Below are positions 36,043-44,754 of a DNA stretch of 64,000 bases, piece after piece; the stretch's first letter is position 1, and each line of letters begins with the position of its first letter. The DNA is from Fodinibacter sp038258215. GTDB taxonomy: Bacteria > Actinomycetota > Actinomycetes > Actinomycetales > Dermatophilaceae. Location: NCBI GenBank assembly GCA_038258215.1, contig JBBSQC010000003.1:1-64000 (forward strand), given 5' to 3'. The position numbers and the translations under genes were made by a program. Under the pieces are notes generated by a model. The model was not told the origin of the DNA. It worked only from the letters and a program-made list of their open reading frames with translations, and ran no database searches.

Positions 36043-36761
36043 GACGACCCCTCCGCGACGAACCGCACGGACGCCCCGGGCCGGAGCAGGGCCGGGGGGT
36101 CCCGCTCGACGTCCCAGAGCACGGCATCCGTCGTGCCGATGATCTGCCAGCCGCCCGGGGATGACCTGGGGTAGACGCCGCTGTAGGTGCCGGCCAGCGC
36201 CACCGACCCCGCAGGAACCTTCGTGCGGGGGGTGTCGCGGCGGGGCACCTCGAGCCGCGGGTCGCCGTCGACGAGGTAGGCGAACCCGGGGGCGAAGCCA
36301 CCGAACCCGACCCGGCAGGTGGTGCCGGTGTGGGCGGCGACGACCTCGTCGCGGTCCAGGCCGGTGGCCCGCGCCACGTCGTCGAGGTCGGGACCGTCGT
36401 AGCGGACCACGATCTCCACGACCGCGTCCTCGCCGGACGGGGCGTGCGCGAGGTCGACCTCGCGCACGAGGGACCGCAGTGCGCTGCGCACGGAGCCGAG
36501 GTCGCCGGGCCCGCCGACCGTCACGAGCAGGGTGCGGGCCGCGGGCACCACGTCGACCACGGTCGACCACGGCGAGCCTCCACGGCGGGCTCGTCGACGC
36601 CCGCGCGAACCGCTGGACGGCATCCGGTCCCGCACCGCGGCGTCGAGGGCGAGCACGGCGTGCAGGTCGGGCACCTCCACGAGCACCGCCCGCTGCCCGC
36701 ACGGGAGGAATGCGATGCCGTCGCCGACGGGGCCCTCGGGTGCGTCGTCGTCGGCCGTCAC
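36039..36761 (-). CDS. pxpB: 5-oxoprolinase subunit B (PxpB/KipI)
   Basis: The 240-residue subunit carries AFLPCGQRAVLVEV at the N-terminus and, in the AHS1 core, CRVGFGGFAPGFAYL, LEVPRRDTPRTKVPAGSVAL and GTYSGVYPRSSPGGWQIIG, the invariant KipI signature. A short Arg-rich insert (SRGRRRARRGG) near residue 55 is unusual. GTG 36761 overlaps the pxpA stop. It acts in complex with PxpC and PxpA. Confidence 0.92.
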   Translation of the reverse strand: MTADDDAPEGPVGDGIAFLPCGQRAVLVEVPDLHAVLALDAAVRDRMPSSGSRGRRRARRGGSPWSTVVDVVPAARTLLVTVGGPGDLGSVRSALRSLVREVDLAHAPSGEDAVVEIVVRYDGPDLDDVARATGLDRDEVVAAHTGTTCRVGFGGFAPGFAYLVDGDPRLEVPRRDTPRTKVPAGSVALAGTYSGVYPRSSPGGWQIIGTTDAVLWDVERDPPALLRPGASVRFVAEGSS

Positions 36762-37516
36762 GACGTGAACGCCTCGACCCGGATGCCGTTCTGCGTCAAC
36801 GCCGCACGCACCTCGCGGGCCATCGCGACCGCCCCCGGGCTGTCGCCGTGCGTGCACAGCGAGTCGGCCCGCACCTGCACCACCGAGCCGTCGACGGCGA
36901 CGAGCGTGCCCTCGGTGACCAGGCGCACCATCCGCTGCGCCACCTCGGCCGGGTCGGCCAGCAGGGCTCCGGGTCGACTGCGGGGGACGAGGGTGCCCTC
37001 TGGGGTGTAGCCCCGGTCGGCGAAGGCCTCGGAGACGGTCCTCAGACCGGCGTCCTCGGCCCGGCGCAGGAACGCCGAGCCCGGTAACCCGAGGACGGGG
37101 AGCGCCCGGTCGTAGGCGAGCACCGCCTCGACGACGGCCGCCGCCTGCTCCTCGTGGTGGACGATCGTGTTGTAGAGGGCGCCGTGGGGCTTGACGTAGC
37201 GCACGGAGGTTCCCGCGGCCCGGCACATGCCGTCGAGGGCTCCGATCTGGTAGATCACGTCGGCAGTCAGCTCGGCCGGGGTGGCGTCGAGGAACCGTCG
37301 GCCGAACCCGGCGAGGTCGCGGTAGCCGACCTGCGCCCCCACCACCACACCGCGCTGCGCCGCGGCGGCGCAGGTGCGTTGGAGGGTCAACGGGTCCCCG
37401 GCGTGGAAGCCGCAGGCGACGTTGGCCGAGGTCACGATGTCGAGCATCGCCTCGTCGTCCCCGAGCGTCCACTGACCGAAGGACTCCCCGAGGTCACTGT
37501 TGAGGTCGATCGTCAC
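36758..37516 (-). CDS. pxpA: 5-oxoprolinase subunit A (PxpA, LamB/YcsF family)
   Basis: The 252-residue product starts at GTG 37516 with a perfect AGGAGG seven bases upstream. It reads TIDLNSDLGESFGQW, then SANVACGFHAGDP, VVGAQVGYRDLAGFGRR, VKPHGALYN and EAFADRGYTPEGTLVPRSRPGA, the complete LamB/YcsF signature. It is the first oxoprolinase subunit in the operon, 55 bases after the transporter gene. Confidence 0.94.
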   Translation of the reverse strand: MTIDLNSDLGESFGQWTLGDDEAMLDIVTSANVACGFHAGDPLTLQRTCAAAAQRGVVVGAQVGYRDLAGFGRRFLDATPAELTADVIYQIGALDGMCRAAGTSVRYVKPHGALYNTIVHHEEQAAAVVEAVLAYDRALPVLGLPGSAFLRRAEDAGLRTVSEAFADRGYTPEGTLVPRSRPGALLADPAEVAQRMVRLVTEGTLVAVDGSVVQVRADSLCTHGDSPGAVAMAREVRAALTQNGIRVEAFTS

Positions 37517-37571
37517 GGCATCCTCCTGAGGTCTGGGCGACTGGCCGGCTGCGTCCGTGACCTCCACCTTG

Positions 37572-38813
37572 TCAGGACCACAGGGCCGGCAGGCCCGTGA
37601 GGGACTTGTAGCCGAGGTAGAGCGTCAGCAGCCACGCGGCCACGCCCAGGAACAGCAGCCACTTCGGGTAGACGTAGCCGTGCAGCAGGTCGCGGCGCCG
37701 CCAGGCGACCCACACGATGATCGTGAAGCCGATGGGCAGGATCAGCCCGTTGAAGGCCCCGGCGAAGACGAGCAGCTTGACGGGTGCCTGGCCGAGGATG
37801 ATGAAGAGCACCGTGCTGAGCGCGATGAAGCCGACGGTCATCAGGTTGCGCTTGCGGTCGGGCGTCGCGCGGGAGGTCAGGAACGAGACGGAGGTGTAGG
37901 ACGCGCCGATCACCGAGCTGATGGCCGCCGCCCAGAAGATGATCCCGAAGGCGCGCAGCCCAACCTCGCCGGCAGCCGCCTCGAACGCACTGGCGGCGGG
38001 GTTGTCCTTCGCGAGGGTGGCGCCGCCGACGACCACACCGAGGATCGCGAGGAAGAGCACGACCCGCATGATGCCGGTGACGATGATGCCCAGGACCGAG
38101 CTCCTGGCGATCTGGTCCGCGTGCTCGGCACCGCTCAGGCCGGAGTCCAGGAGGCGGTGCGCACCGGCATACGTGATGTAGCCGCCGACCGTGCCGCCGA
38201 TGAGGGTGGTGATGACGAGGAAGTTGATGTCGTCCGGCAGCACGGCGTTTCGCATCGCGGTGCCGACCGGGGGGCTGGAGGTCAGGGCGACGTAGGTCGT
38301 GAGGGCGATCATGACGACGCCCAGGCCCACGACGATCTTGTCCAGGGCCAGCCCGGCGCGCTTGCTGAGGAAGATGCCGATGCACAGCACGGCCGAGATG
38401 GTCGCGCCGATCCTCGGGTCGAGCCCGAGCATGGCGTCGGTGCCCAGGCCGGTGCCGGCCACGTTGCCGATGTTGAACACCAGACCGCCGAGCACGACGA
38501 GCCCGGCGAGGGCGTAGCCGGACCCGGGGAGCACGGTGTTGGCCAGCTCGTGGGCTCGGCTGCCACTGACCCCGATCACGCGCCACACGTTCAGCTGCAC
38601 GGCGATGTCGACGAGGATCGAGACAACGATGGCGAAGGCGAAGGCGGCGCCGAGCTGCACCGTGAAGGTCGTGGTCTGGGTGATGAACCCGGGACCGATG
38701 GCGCTGGTGGCCATGAGGAACATGGCACCCAGCACCGCCCCGCGCTGGATGGTTCGGGGCTTGCTGGTCTCGTCCGTCGCGGGCTGTGAGCCCGTGGGAT
38801 CGGAGGCTGTCAT
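37572..38813 (-). CDS. NRAMP-related transporter (YcsG-like), probably oxoproline or organic substrate
   Basis: The 413-residue membrane protein has eleven or so helices and NRAMP-family topology. The helix-1 metal motif DPGN is replaced by AIGPGFITQ, and helix 6 carries GGTVGGYITYAGAH rather than MPH, so the transition-metal ligands of true NRAMPs are missing. Bacillus ycsG, a distant NRAMP-like gene, also sits with the oxoprolinase genes. Together these suggest uptake of pyroglutamate or a related solute. ATG 38813 has a GGGAG-type site. The gene is first in the operon and divergent from a GntR regulator. Confidence 0.82.
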   Translation of the reverse strand: MTASDPTGSQPATDETSKPRTIQRGAVLGAMFLMATSAIGPGFITQTTTFTVQLGAAFAFAIVVSILVDIAVQLNVWRVIGVSGSRAHELANTVLPGSGYALAGLVVLGGLVFNIGNVAGTGLGTDAMLGLDPRIGATISAVLCIGIFLSKRAGLALDKIVVGLGVVMIALTTYVALTSSPPVGTAMRNAVLPDDINFLVITTLIGGTVGGYITYAGAHRLLDSGLSGAEHADQIARSSVLGIIVTGIMRVVLFLAILGVVVGGATLAKDNPAASAFEAAAGEVGLRAFGIIFWAAAISSVIGASYTSVSFLTSRATPDRKRNLMTVGFIALSTVLFIILGQAPVKLLVFAGAFNGLILPIGFTIIVWVAWRRRDLLHGYVYPKWLLFLGVAAWLLTLYLGYKSLTGLPALWS

Positions 38814-38874
38814 GGGGGTGCTCCCTGGTCTGGACGCCGGGCACCGCGTTGTGCCCGTCTCCCACCACGGTACA

Positions 38875-38889
38875 GATTGTTCAACAATC
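38875..38889. promoter_or_regulatory. GATTGTT-C-AACAATC operator between NRAMP-like and GntR genes
   Basis: A perfect 7+1+7 palindrome lies 62 bases from the transporter ATG and 43 bases from the regulator GTG, in an AT-rich pocket of the 118-bp divergent gap. TTGTTnAACAA-type sites suit FCD-class GntR dimers. The neighbouring GntR protein is the obvious candidate. Confidence 0.6.
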
Positions 38890-38931
38890 CTTCAATACCC
38901 CAATTCAACGTTCTGCGGTTACGATCCTCGT

Positions 38932-39636
38932 GTGACGGCATCCAGCGGAAGGGTCCGGGGCTCCGGGGCGGCGGCGCGCGCACTGTCGGGACAGCGGCTC
39001 GAGCGCCCGGTGCCGACGGCCCAGCGGGTGGCCGACGTGCTGCGTGGCCAGATCTCCGACGGAGTGCTCCCCCCCGGGGTGCAGCTCGTGGAGGAGAGCG
39101 TGGCCGAGGCGCTCGGGGTCAGCCGCAACACCGTCCGCGAGGGGTTCGCGCTGTTGGCCGGGGAGCGCATCGTGGACCGCGTCCCGGCCCGCGGGGTCTT
39201 CGTCTCGACACCTGGCGCCGATGACGTTCGGGACCTCTACCGAGCCCGCATGGCGGTCGAGGCGGCGGCGGTGTGCTGGGGCCGCGCGCCCGACGAGGAG
39301 GTGTTGGAGACGATGCGGGCGTGCATCGCGCGGGCCCGAGTGTGCGCGGCCGGCGCCGACTGGGACGGGGTGGCGCTCGCGAACCAGACGTTCCACCGCG
39401 CCATCGCGAGCCTCACCGGCAGTGAACGGACGGTCGCGTGGTTCGCCACCCTCCTCGCCCAGCTCCGCCTGGTCTTCCAACAGATCGAGGACCACAGCTT
39501 CCATGCGGTCTACATCCAGGACAACGCACGCGTGCTCGCGGCCCTCGAGGACAGCGACCGCGACGCGGCGCACCGGGTGCTCGTCGACTACCTCGACCGG
39601 GCCCGGGACGACGTGATCGGCCGACTCACGGCCTAG
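38932..39636 (+). CDS. GntR-family (FCD) transcriptional regulator
   Basis: The 234-residue product has an N-terminal winged helix (TAQRVADVLRGQISDGVLPP, then EESVAEALGVSRNTVREGF) and a C-terminal helical FCD effector domain (DVRDLYRARMAVEAAAV, NQTFHRAIASLTGS, HRVLVDYLDRARDD). FCD proteins sense organic acids through a His/Asp metal site. GTG 38932 gives the shortest sensible start; a Ser/Arg/Gly-rich tail of about 25 residues precedes the fold. It likely represses the divergent oxoproline operon and itself. Confidence 0.88.
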   Translation: MTASSGRVRGSGAAARALSGQRLERPVPTAQRVADVLRGQISDGVLPPGVQLVEESVAEALGVSRNTVREGFALLAGERIVDRVPARGVFVSTPGADDVRDLYRARMAVEAAAVCWGRAPDEEVLETMRACIARARVCAAGADWDGVALANQTFHRAIASLTGSERTVAWFATLLAQLRLVFQQIEDHSFHAVYIQDNARVLAALEDSDRDAAHRVLVDYLDRARDDVIGRLTA

Positions 39637-39649
39637 GTCCCGCCCAGGC

Positions 39650-40747
39650 CTAGGTCTGGTCGATGGGCAGGTGCGACCGGCGGGCCATCAGCGCCTCGAG
39701 GCGATGGGCGTTGCCGTGCAAGCCGACGTAGGTGTCGCCGAACCGTGCGAGGAGGTCGTCATCCAGGCGCCGGACCGCACCGGGCGGGTAGCGGTAGTCC
39801 ATCGCGGTGGTCACGGCGGCGCTGTCGACCTCTCGCAGCGTCTCACTCAGCTCGTCCAGCGAGGCGATGCCGAGCTCGAGCAGGAGCCCAGCGATCCACT
39901 CGTAGTGCTCGGTGCGCGACCACCCGGCGCTGGAGTAGCGACCGGCGAGGAACGTGGCGAGCTCGGGTGCGCTGATCCGCGGGTCCAGCGCCTCGTTCGC
40001 CTCGTTCGCATCGCTCGACTGGTTGGGTCCATCGCTCGGCCCGTTGCCCTCACCCTGTCCGTGGCCGGCAGTGTCGCCGGCCCCGTCGTGCTCGTGGTCG
40101 ACGTCCTCGCCGTCGACGCTGCCACCACCGAGCCCGATCTGGAGCCGGTCGCGGATCGTCTCGAACTCCCGGTCCGCGAGCTCGAGCAGCCCCGCCGCCA
40201 GGGTGAACCGGCGATCGAGGTCAGGCACCTGCTCCGGCGGCACCGTGCCCTTGTAGCGGATGTCGTGCTCGAACTCGGCCCACGCGTGCTGCAGCACCGT
40301 GCGCAGCTGGATCGACGCGCAGGACAGCGGGTCGTATGGGGTCGGCCGCCCGGCTGCCCGCGACACGAGCAGGTGCCGGCTCGAGTAGCCGAACCGCCCC
40401 TCGGCCGCGGTCTCCTCGCCGAGGTCGCGGTCGCCCAGCACGGTGAACTGCTCGGCCAGCAGCCCGGCGACGGCATCGATGTCGCGCTGCACGTAGGTGA
40501 TGACGCGGACGCCGACCTGGTCAGTGACGTCGCGCATCGGGTCCTCGCTGCCCGAGGACAGCACCGTGCGGGCCTTGCCGGCGAAGGACGACACCGACTT
40601 GGTGCGTCCCGTGACGCTGAGGTAGTTGATCCCCGCGTCGTCGATGATGCCGGTGACGAGCTCGACGAACTCGTCGGTGACCGGCAGGAGGAGGTCGCGC
40701 AGCGTCGTGTAGTCCGCGACGGCTCGATCGATGCGGCGCGTGGACAT
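39650..40747 (-). CDS. RelA/SpoT-domain protein with altered catalytic glutamate
   Basis: The 365-residue single-domain alarmone-synthetase-like protein has RTKSVSSFAGKA (48-59), DQVGVRVITY with the metal Asp76, GYSSRHLLV (120-128) and IQLRTVLQHAWAEFEHDIRYK motifs (146-166). In active synthetases the segment before QxRT is E-I/V-Q. Here it is Ser145, so the catalytic Glu is absent. A Gly/Asp/His-rich low-complexity linker (about 207-255) leads to a helical C-terminus of unknown fold. It is convergent with gntR. (p)ppGpp synthesis is doubtful, and a binding or regulatory role is possible. Confidence 0.8.
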   Translation of the reverse strand: MSTRRIDRAVADYTTLRDLLLPVTDEFVELVTGIIDDAGINYLSVTGRTKSVSSFAGKARTVLSSGSEDPMRDVTDQVGVRVITYVQRDIDAVAGLLAEQFTVLGDRDLGEETAAEGRFGYSSRHLLVSRAAGRPTPYDPLSCASIQLRTVLQHAWAEFEHDIRYKGTVPPEQVPDLDRRFTLAAGLLELADREFETIRDRLQIGLGGGSVDGEDVDHEHDGAGDTAGHGQGEGNGPSDGPNQSSDANEANEALDPRISAPELATFLAGRYSSAGWSRTEHYEWIAGLLLELGIASLDELSETLREVDSAAVTTAMDYRYPPGAVRRLDDDLLARFGDTYVGLHGNAHRLEALMARRSHLPIDQT

Positions 40748-40779
40748 GCGCCCACTGTCCCACGGCGTAGCCTGCCCTG

Positions 40780-40974
40780 ATGAGCCGATCCGTCGCCCTT
40801 GCCCTCGGTGCCGTCCTCGTCGTGATCGGGGTCGTGTGGACCACGCAAGGGCTCGGGTACCTCGGCGGCAGCCCCATGACCGGGGTGACCCTCTGGGCGA
40901 TCGTCGGCCCCGTGGTCGCGCTCGCGGGTGTGGCCCTCCTGGTCAGGGGCGGCCGCAGCCGGGGCGAGCAGTAG
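40780..40974 (+). CDS. Small two-helix membrane protein
   Basis: The 64-residue product has two hydrophobic helices (residues about 5-22 and 35-55), a WTTQGLGYLGGSPMTG loop between them and a basic C-terminus. Similar small hypothetical membrane proteins are widespread in actinobacteria. No function is known. It starts 32 bases from the divergent RelA/SpoT-like gene. Confidence 0.65.
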   Translation: MSRSVALALGAVLVVIGVVWTTQGLGYLGGSPMTGVTLWAIVGPVVALAGVALLVRGGRSRGEQ

Positions 40975-40999
40975 CGAGCGCGCCGAACCGCCCCTGCCC

Positions 41000-42016
41000 T
41001 CAGCGCTCGATGCGCTGCACGACGCCGTCGGTGCGGCTGGCCACCCACAGCGTGTGGGATGCCGGGTCCACGGCGACGGTGTTCGGCTGGCGAACCGCCG
41101 GGATGCGGGCCGTGATCCGGGGGCTGTCGCCGGCCATGTCCACCTCCAGGACCTCGTTGCTCGCGGTGAGGGTGACCCACACCGTGCGGGTGGCGGGGTC
41201 GGCAGCAAGGCCATAAGGACTGGTGCCGACGTCGAGCGCCGCGACCTGTTCCAGCGGCTCGACCGAGTAGAGGAGGAGCCGGCCGCCACGCGTGTCGGTG
41301 ACGGCGAGGCGGTCGGCCGCCGCGAGGACCCCGTGCGTCGGCCCGGCGCCGGCCGGCACGCGAGCCACGCGGGTCATCGCGTCGAGGTCGTAGCTCGTGA
41401 CCGTGTAGTCGCCGACATCGACCACCAGGGCGTAGCGCCCGGCAGCGATCACGCCCCCCGGATGCCGCAGGTCCTCGAAGGTGTGGACCACTCGCCCCTC
41501 GCGGACGACGGTGAGCGACCCGCCGAACTCGTCCGCCACCAGGAGGTCGCCGTCGCCGGATCCGGCGGCGTCGTGTGGCACGTGGCCGACTGCCGTGGAC
41601 CGTGTCTCACCGGTGCGCAGGTCGACTTCGAGCAGGGTGTCGGCGGCCTCGTTGGGGACCAGGACCGTGCCCCCGGATGCCGTCACGGCCAGGTGCCGGA
41701 TGGTGCCGGGCACCGGCACCGACCGTTGCACCTCGAGCGTGCTCGGGTCGAGCACGAGGAGCCGGTTCGGCTCGCGGACACCCACCGCGACGAGGCCGGT
41801 GACCGGGTCGTGGACGATCCCCTCGGGCGCGTACCCGACCTCCGCGACCATCCCGGATGGCGTGACCGTGGGCCTCGGCGCGACCGCGGGCTCGGCACCC
41901 TTCTTCTCCACGGCGGGTGCGGGTGCATCGGCACCACCGCACCCGGCCAGGGCCAGCGCCACCAGGGCGGCCGCCGAGGTGCCGATGGTTCGTCGGGTGG
42001 GGCGTCGGGCGGTCAC
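41000..42016 (-). CDS. Beta-propeller (YVTN/NHL-like) lipoprotein
   Basis: The 338-residue exported protein starts at GTG 42016 with a twin-arginine-like/basic head, ALVALALAGC lipobox and a Pro/Glu/Ala linker. The rest is a repeated about 42-residue motif (for example VHDPVTGLVAVGVREPNRLL, VTASGGTVLVPNEAADTLLE, AADPATRTVWVTLTASNEVL, AVDPASHTLWVASRTDGVVQ), the pattern of a seven-bladed propeller. It has no recognisable catalytic residues. It may bind a ligand or partner at the cell surface. Confidence 0.8.
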   Translation of the reverse strand: MTARRPTRRTIGTSAAALVALALAGCGGADAPAPAVEKKGAEPAVAPRPTVTPSGMVAEVGYAPEGIVHDPVTGLVAVGVREPNRLLVLDPSTLEVQRSVPVPGTIRHLAVTASGGTVLVPNEAADTLLEVDLRTGETRSTAVGHVPHDAAGSGDGDLLVADEFGGSLTVVREGRVVHTFEDLRHPGGVIAAGRYALVVDVGDYTVTSYDLDAMTRVARVPAGAGPTHGVLAAADRLAVTDTRGGRLLLYSVEPLEQVAALDVGTSPYGLAADPATRTVWVTLTASNEVLEVDMAGDSPRITARIPAVRQPNTVAVDPASHTLWVASRTDGVVQRIER

Positions 42017-42074
42017 ACCACCCGAGTCTGCCGGACGGGTGGCCGGGCGGGACCCGGCGTGGTCGACTGAACCC

Positions 42075-42530
42075 GTGGAGGGTTTCCCGGGCCGAGCGGA
42101 CCCCGTGCTCGTCGTGGACGGGGCGAACGTCGTCGGTTCGCGTCCTGACGGGTGGTGGCGCGACCGCCCGGGCGCCGCCTCGCGCCTGCACGACCGACTC
42201 GTCGCTGCGGAGGAGGTTGGGCGCGTCGTCCTCGTCCTGGAGGGTGGCGCCCGCGGTGGTGTGCCAGAGGTTGACGACGGCAGGGTCAAGGTGGTCCACG
42301 CCCCGGGCAGCGGGGACGACGCCATCGTCGAGGAGGCTGCGGCCGCCGTGCAGACCGGGTCCGTGACGACGGTCGTCACAGCCGACCGGGAGCTCGTCGG
42401 CCGGGTTCGGGCGGTGGGTGCCGAGGCCGAGCGCCCGGGTCGCCTCCTCGCCCGCCTCGACGTCGCCGCCGCTCCCGCCACCGCCGGTCCTCACACCGCT
42501 GGGCAGACGCCCCCCGGCGTGTCACCATGA
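42075..42530 (+). CDS. NYN/PIN-like nuclease-fold protein
   Basis: The 151-residue product opens DPVLVVDGANVVGSRPDGWW and continues RDRPGAASRLHDRL, then SGDDAIVEEAAAAVQTGSVTTVVTADRELVGRVRA. The acidic residues in DGAN, GDD and TADREL match the NYN/PIN metal-dependent RNase fold. Some annotations call this family NTP pyrophosphohydrolase without evidence visible here. GTG 42075 lies 59 bases from the divergent lipoprotein. The C-terminus is an Ala/Pro-rich tail. Confidence 0.7.
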   Translation: MEGFPGRADPVLVVDGANVVGSRPDGWWRDRPGAASRLHDRLVAAEEVGRVVLVLEGGARGGVPEVDDGRVKVVHAPGSGDDAIVEEAAAAVQTGSVTTVVTADRELVGRVRAVGAEAERPGRLLARLDVAAAPATAGPHTAGQTPPGVSP

Positions 42531-42563
42531 GGGTCCGAGGTCGCTGAGCCGAAGGAGCACGCC

Positions 42564-42905
42564 ATGTCGAGCAAGAGGATCGCTGCCGCCGAGGTGCCTG
42601 CCGGTTCGGTGACCGCCGTGGGGGACTACGCGGTCGGCAACAACGGGCAGTACTTCGCTGTGGGCCGCAAGTGCCGCCACCTGCGCGCCGACCTCTCCGA
42701 GGGCAGCATCGACGCCGAGGGCTGCCTCGTCTGCCCGTGGCACCAGGCGAAGTACGACGTGACCACCGGTGAGATGACCCGCGGCCCGCAGGGGATCTTT
42801 GCCAAGATGCCGGGGCTCGACGCGTTCTTCATCGCCCTCACCAAGCGCTGGCCGTTGCGGCGTGGCACGGTCACGGTCGACGGAGACGACCTCGAGGTGG
42901 AGTGA
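42564..42905 (+). CDS. Small Rieske [2Fe-2S] protein
   Basis: The 113-residue protein has the Rieske ligand set CRH (about residues 36-38) and CPWH (56-59), separated by 17 residues as required for the His2Cys2 cluster. It has no membrane anchor and is shorter than dioxygenase ferredoxins. ATG 42564 has GGAG upstream. It could donate electrons to an oxygenase, but none is adjacent. Confidence 0.85.
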   Translation: MSSKRIAAAEVPAGSVTAVGDYAVGNNGQYFAVGRKCRHLRADLSEGSIDAEGCLVCPWHQAKYDVTTGEMTRGPQGIFAKMPGLDAFFIALTKRWPLRRGTVTVDGDDLEVE

Positions 42906-42924
42906 CCTCGAGCGGTGGACCGGG

Positions 42925-44682
42925 TCAGGCCATGAAGGCCGACCCGAAGATCCGCGGCAGCTTCGCCCACGACGGGTTGGCCGCGAACCGGGTCAGCAGC
43001 TCACCCGTGCTGCGCGCGCTGCGCGCCGAGACGAACCATGGTGGCTTGGGCGAGAGAGCGAACTCGCCCCCCACCGCCGAGCGGGGGAAGGGGCGGAACG
43101 GGCCGCGCACCACGGTGCGCTCGGTGTCGGCCAGGAGCAAGGCGTTGTGGACGACCCCGATGCCGCTCTGCACGTCCTCCAGCGTGTGCCCGGGAAAGGC
43201 TCCCCACGCGGCATTCGCGGTGAGGAAGCCGACCCCGGTCCAGGCGTTGACCGCGATCGTGCCGTACTCCATCCGGGCGATCGCGTCCTCGAACCCGTGA
43301 CCGAGGGCCTTGAGGGTCGAGGGGTCGACGAGCACGTTCGCGCCGAGGGTGCCGACGAAGTCGTGGTTGACGAGGTCCACGGCGGCATCGAGGAAGGCCT
43401 GTCCGGTGCCGGGCACGTCGACGACGCCGAGCACCGGGGAGAAGTACTCGGTCGACTCGATGACCGAGGCGGCGTCGGATCCGCGGGCGTCGACGAGCAG
43501 CCGCCCGCCGTTCGGGCCGAGCCGCTCCGCGTCTCCGTAGGCCGTGGCCGCCGACTCCACGCGCTCCCCGCTGCGCGGGTACCACGCCTCCCGCCCGGGG
43601 GCCCCACCCATGGCGATGCGCAGCTGGTCGACGAAGGCCTCGCGCTGCGGCCAGTCGCTGCTCAGCACGACGACCTGCCCGGCGATGCAGTTGTAGCCCC
43701 CGTTGTGCAGGCGCTGGGTCGCGACGTGCTCGGCCTGGAACCGCAGGTCCGCCTTCGACCACTCACCCGGCACGACGATGATCGGCGAGACCCCGCCGAG
43801 CTCGCTGGTGATCGGCGTCCCGAGCAGCGGCGTCCCCGCGGCCCGGCGCTCCACGGCATCCTCGCCCTGCCCCCAGACGATGAGGTCGTGGGTGGCGGCG
43901 CTGCCGGTGATGTGCACGTGCGAGATGCCCTCGTGCTGCGCGAGGTAGGCGCCGACGTCACCGCCGCCCGTGACGATGGCGAGCACGCCGAGGTCGATGA
44001 GCGGGGCGAAGGCCGACTCGTAGGCCGGGAGCAGCTCTTCGAGAGTCGGGTTGAGCTTGAGGAGGGCCACCCGGTTGTGGGCGACCAGCTCGTAGAGCAC
44101 GTCGAGCGGGGCGATCGAGGTGATGTTGCCCGCTCCGAGGACCAGCCCGACGCCACCGGTCTCGGTCGGGGTGTGGGCCCCGAGCCCGGCGCGGGCCCGG
44201 ACCTGGTCGGCGGTGGTCCCGGGACGCATCCAGACCTCCGCGGTGAAGCCGTGCAGCAGCAGGTAGTCGAAGTGGTTCGCCGGCAGCACGGGCACGCTCA
44301 CCCGGCCGCCCGGTGCGGTGCCGAGGGTCTTGCCGTCGACCGGGCTGCCGCCCGAGGCGACCGCGGACAACGAGTGCTGGAGGGAGAGCAGGGCGGTCAG
44401 GGTGCAGTAGGGGCCCGAGATCCACTCCTCACCGACCAGGGGTGAGTCGGGGTCGAGGCTCTTGGCTCGCACCGCCCCCTCGACCCACCGGTCGGCCGCG
44501 GCGGCGACGGTGCGGTGCACGTCGGCCAGCACGTCGACGCGCCCGGTCAGATCGGTTGCGGCCCAGCGTGACTCACCCTCCTTCAACCCCGCGACGACGG
44601 CGTCGAGGCGGGCTCTGGCGTCGTCCGACAGTGCCTCGGTCGGGGTGCTGGCGAAGGTGGGGGCGGTCGGTTCGGCGGTCAT
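42925..44682 (-). CDS. Aldehyde dehydrogenase superfamily protein
   Basis: The 585-residue product, longer than the usual 480-500, keeps the ALDH fold: GLVLGAGNITSIAPLDVLYE cofactor strand, LLKLNPTLEELLP, HITGSAATHD, ITSELGGVSP with the catalytic Glu and GGYNCIAGQVVV with the catalytic Cys. The first about 110 residues are an additional helical region. The cofactor lysine position and overall divergence suggest a little-studied subfamily. The C-terminus (SARSTGELLTRFAANPSW) is characteristic of these actinobacterial proteins. The substrate is unknown. Confidence 0.8.
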   Translation of the reverse strand: MTAEPTAPTFASTPTEALSDDARARLDAVVAGLKEGESRWAATDLTGRVDVLADVHRTVAAAADRWVEGAVRAKSLDPDSPLVGEEWISGPYCTLTALLSLQHSLSAVASGGSPVDGKTLGTAPGGRVSVPVLPANHFDYLLLHGFTAEVWMRPGTTADQVRARAGLGAHTPTETGGVGLVLGAGNITSIAPLDVLYELVAHNRVALLKLNPTLEELLPAYESAFAPLIDLGVLAIVTGGGDVGAYLAQHEGISHVHITGSAATHDLIVWGQGEDAVERRAAGTPLLGTPITSELGGVSPIIVVPGEWSKADLRFQAEHVATQRLHNGGYNCIAGQVVVLSSDWPQREAFVDQLRIAMGGAPGREAWYPRSGERVESAATAYGDAERLGPNGGRLLVDARGSDAASVIESTEYFSPVLGVVDVPGTGQAFLDAAVDLVNHDFVGTLGANVLVDPSTLKALGHGFEDAIARMEYGTIAVNAWTGVGFLTANAAWGAFPGHTLEDVQSGIGVVHNALLLADTERTVVRGPFRPFPRSAVGGEFALSPKPPWFVSARSARSTGELLTRFAANPSWAKLPRIFGSAFMA

Positions 44683-44754
44683 CGGGCTCCTCGTGCGTGC
44701 TGCGGCACCCGTGCGGTCGCGCCTCGGTGAGGGGCCACGGTGCCGCTGCCAGTA

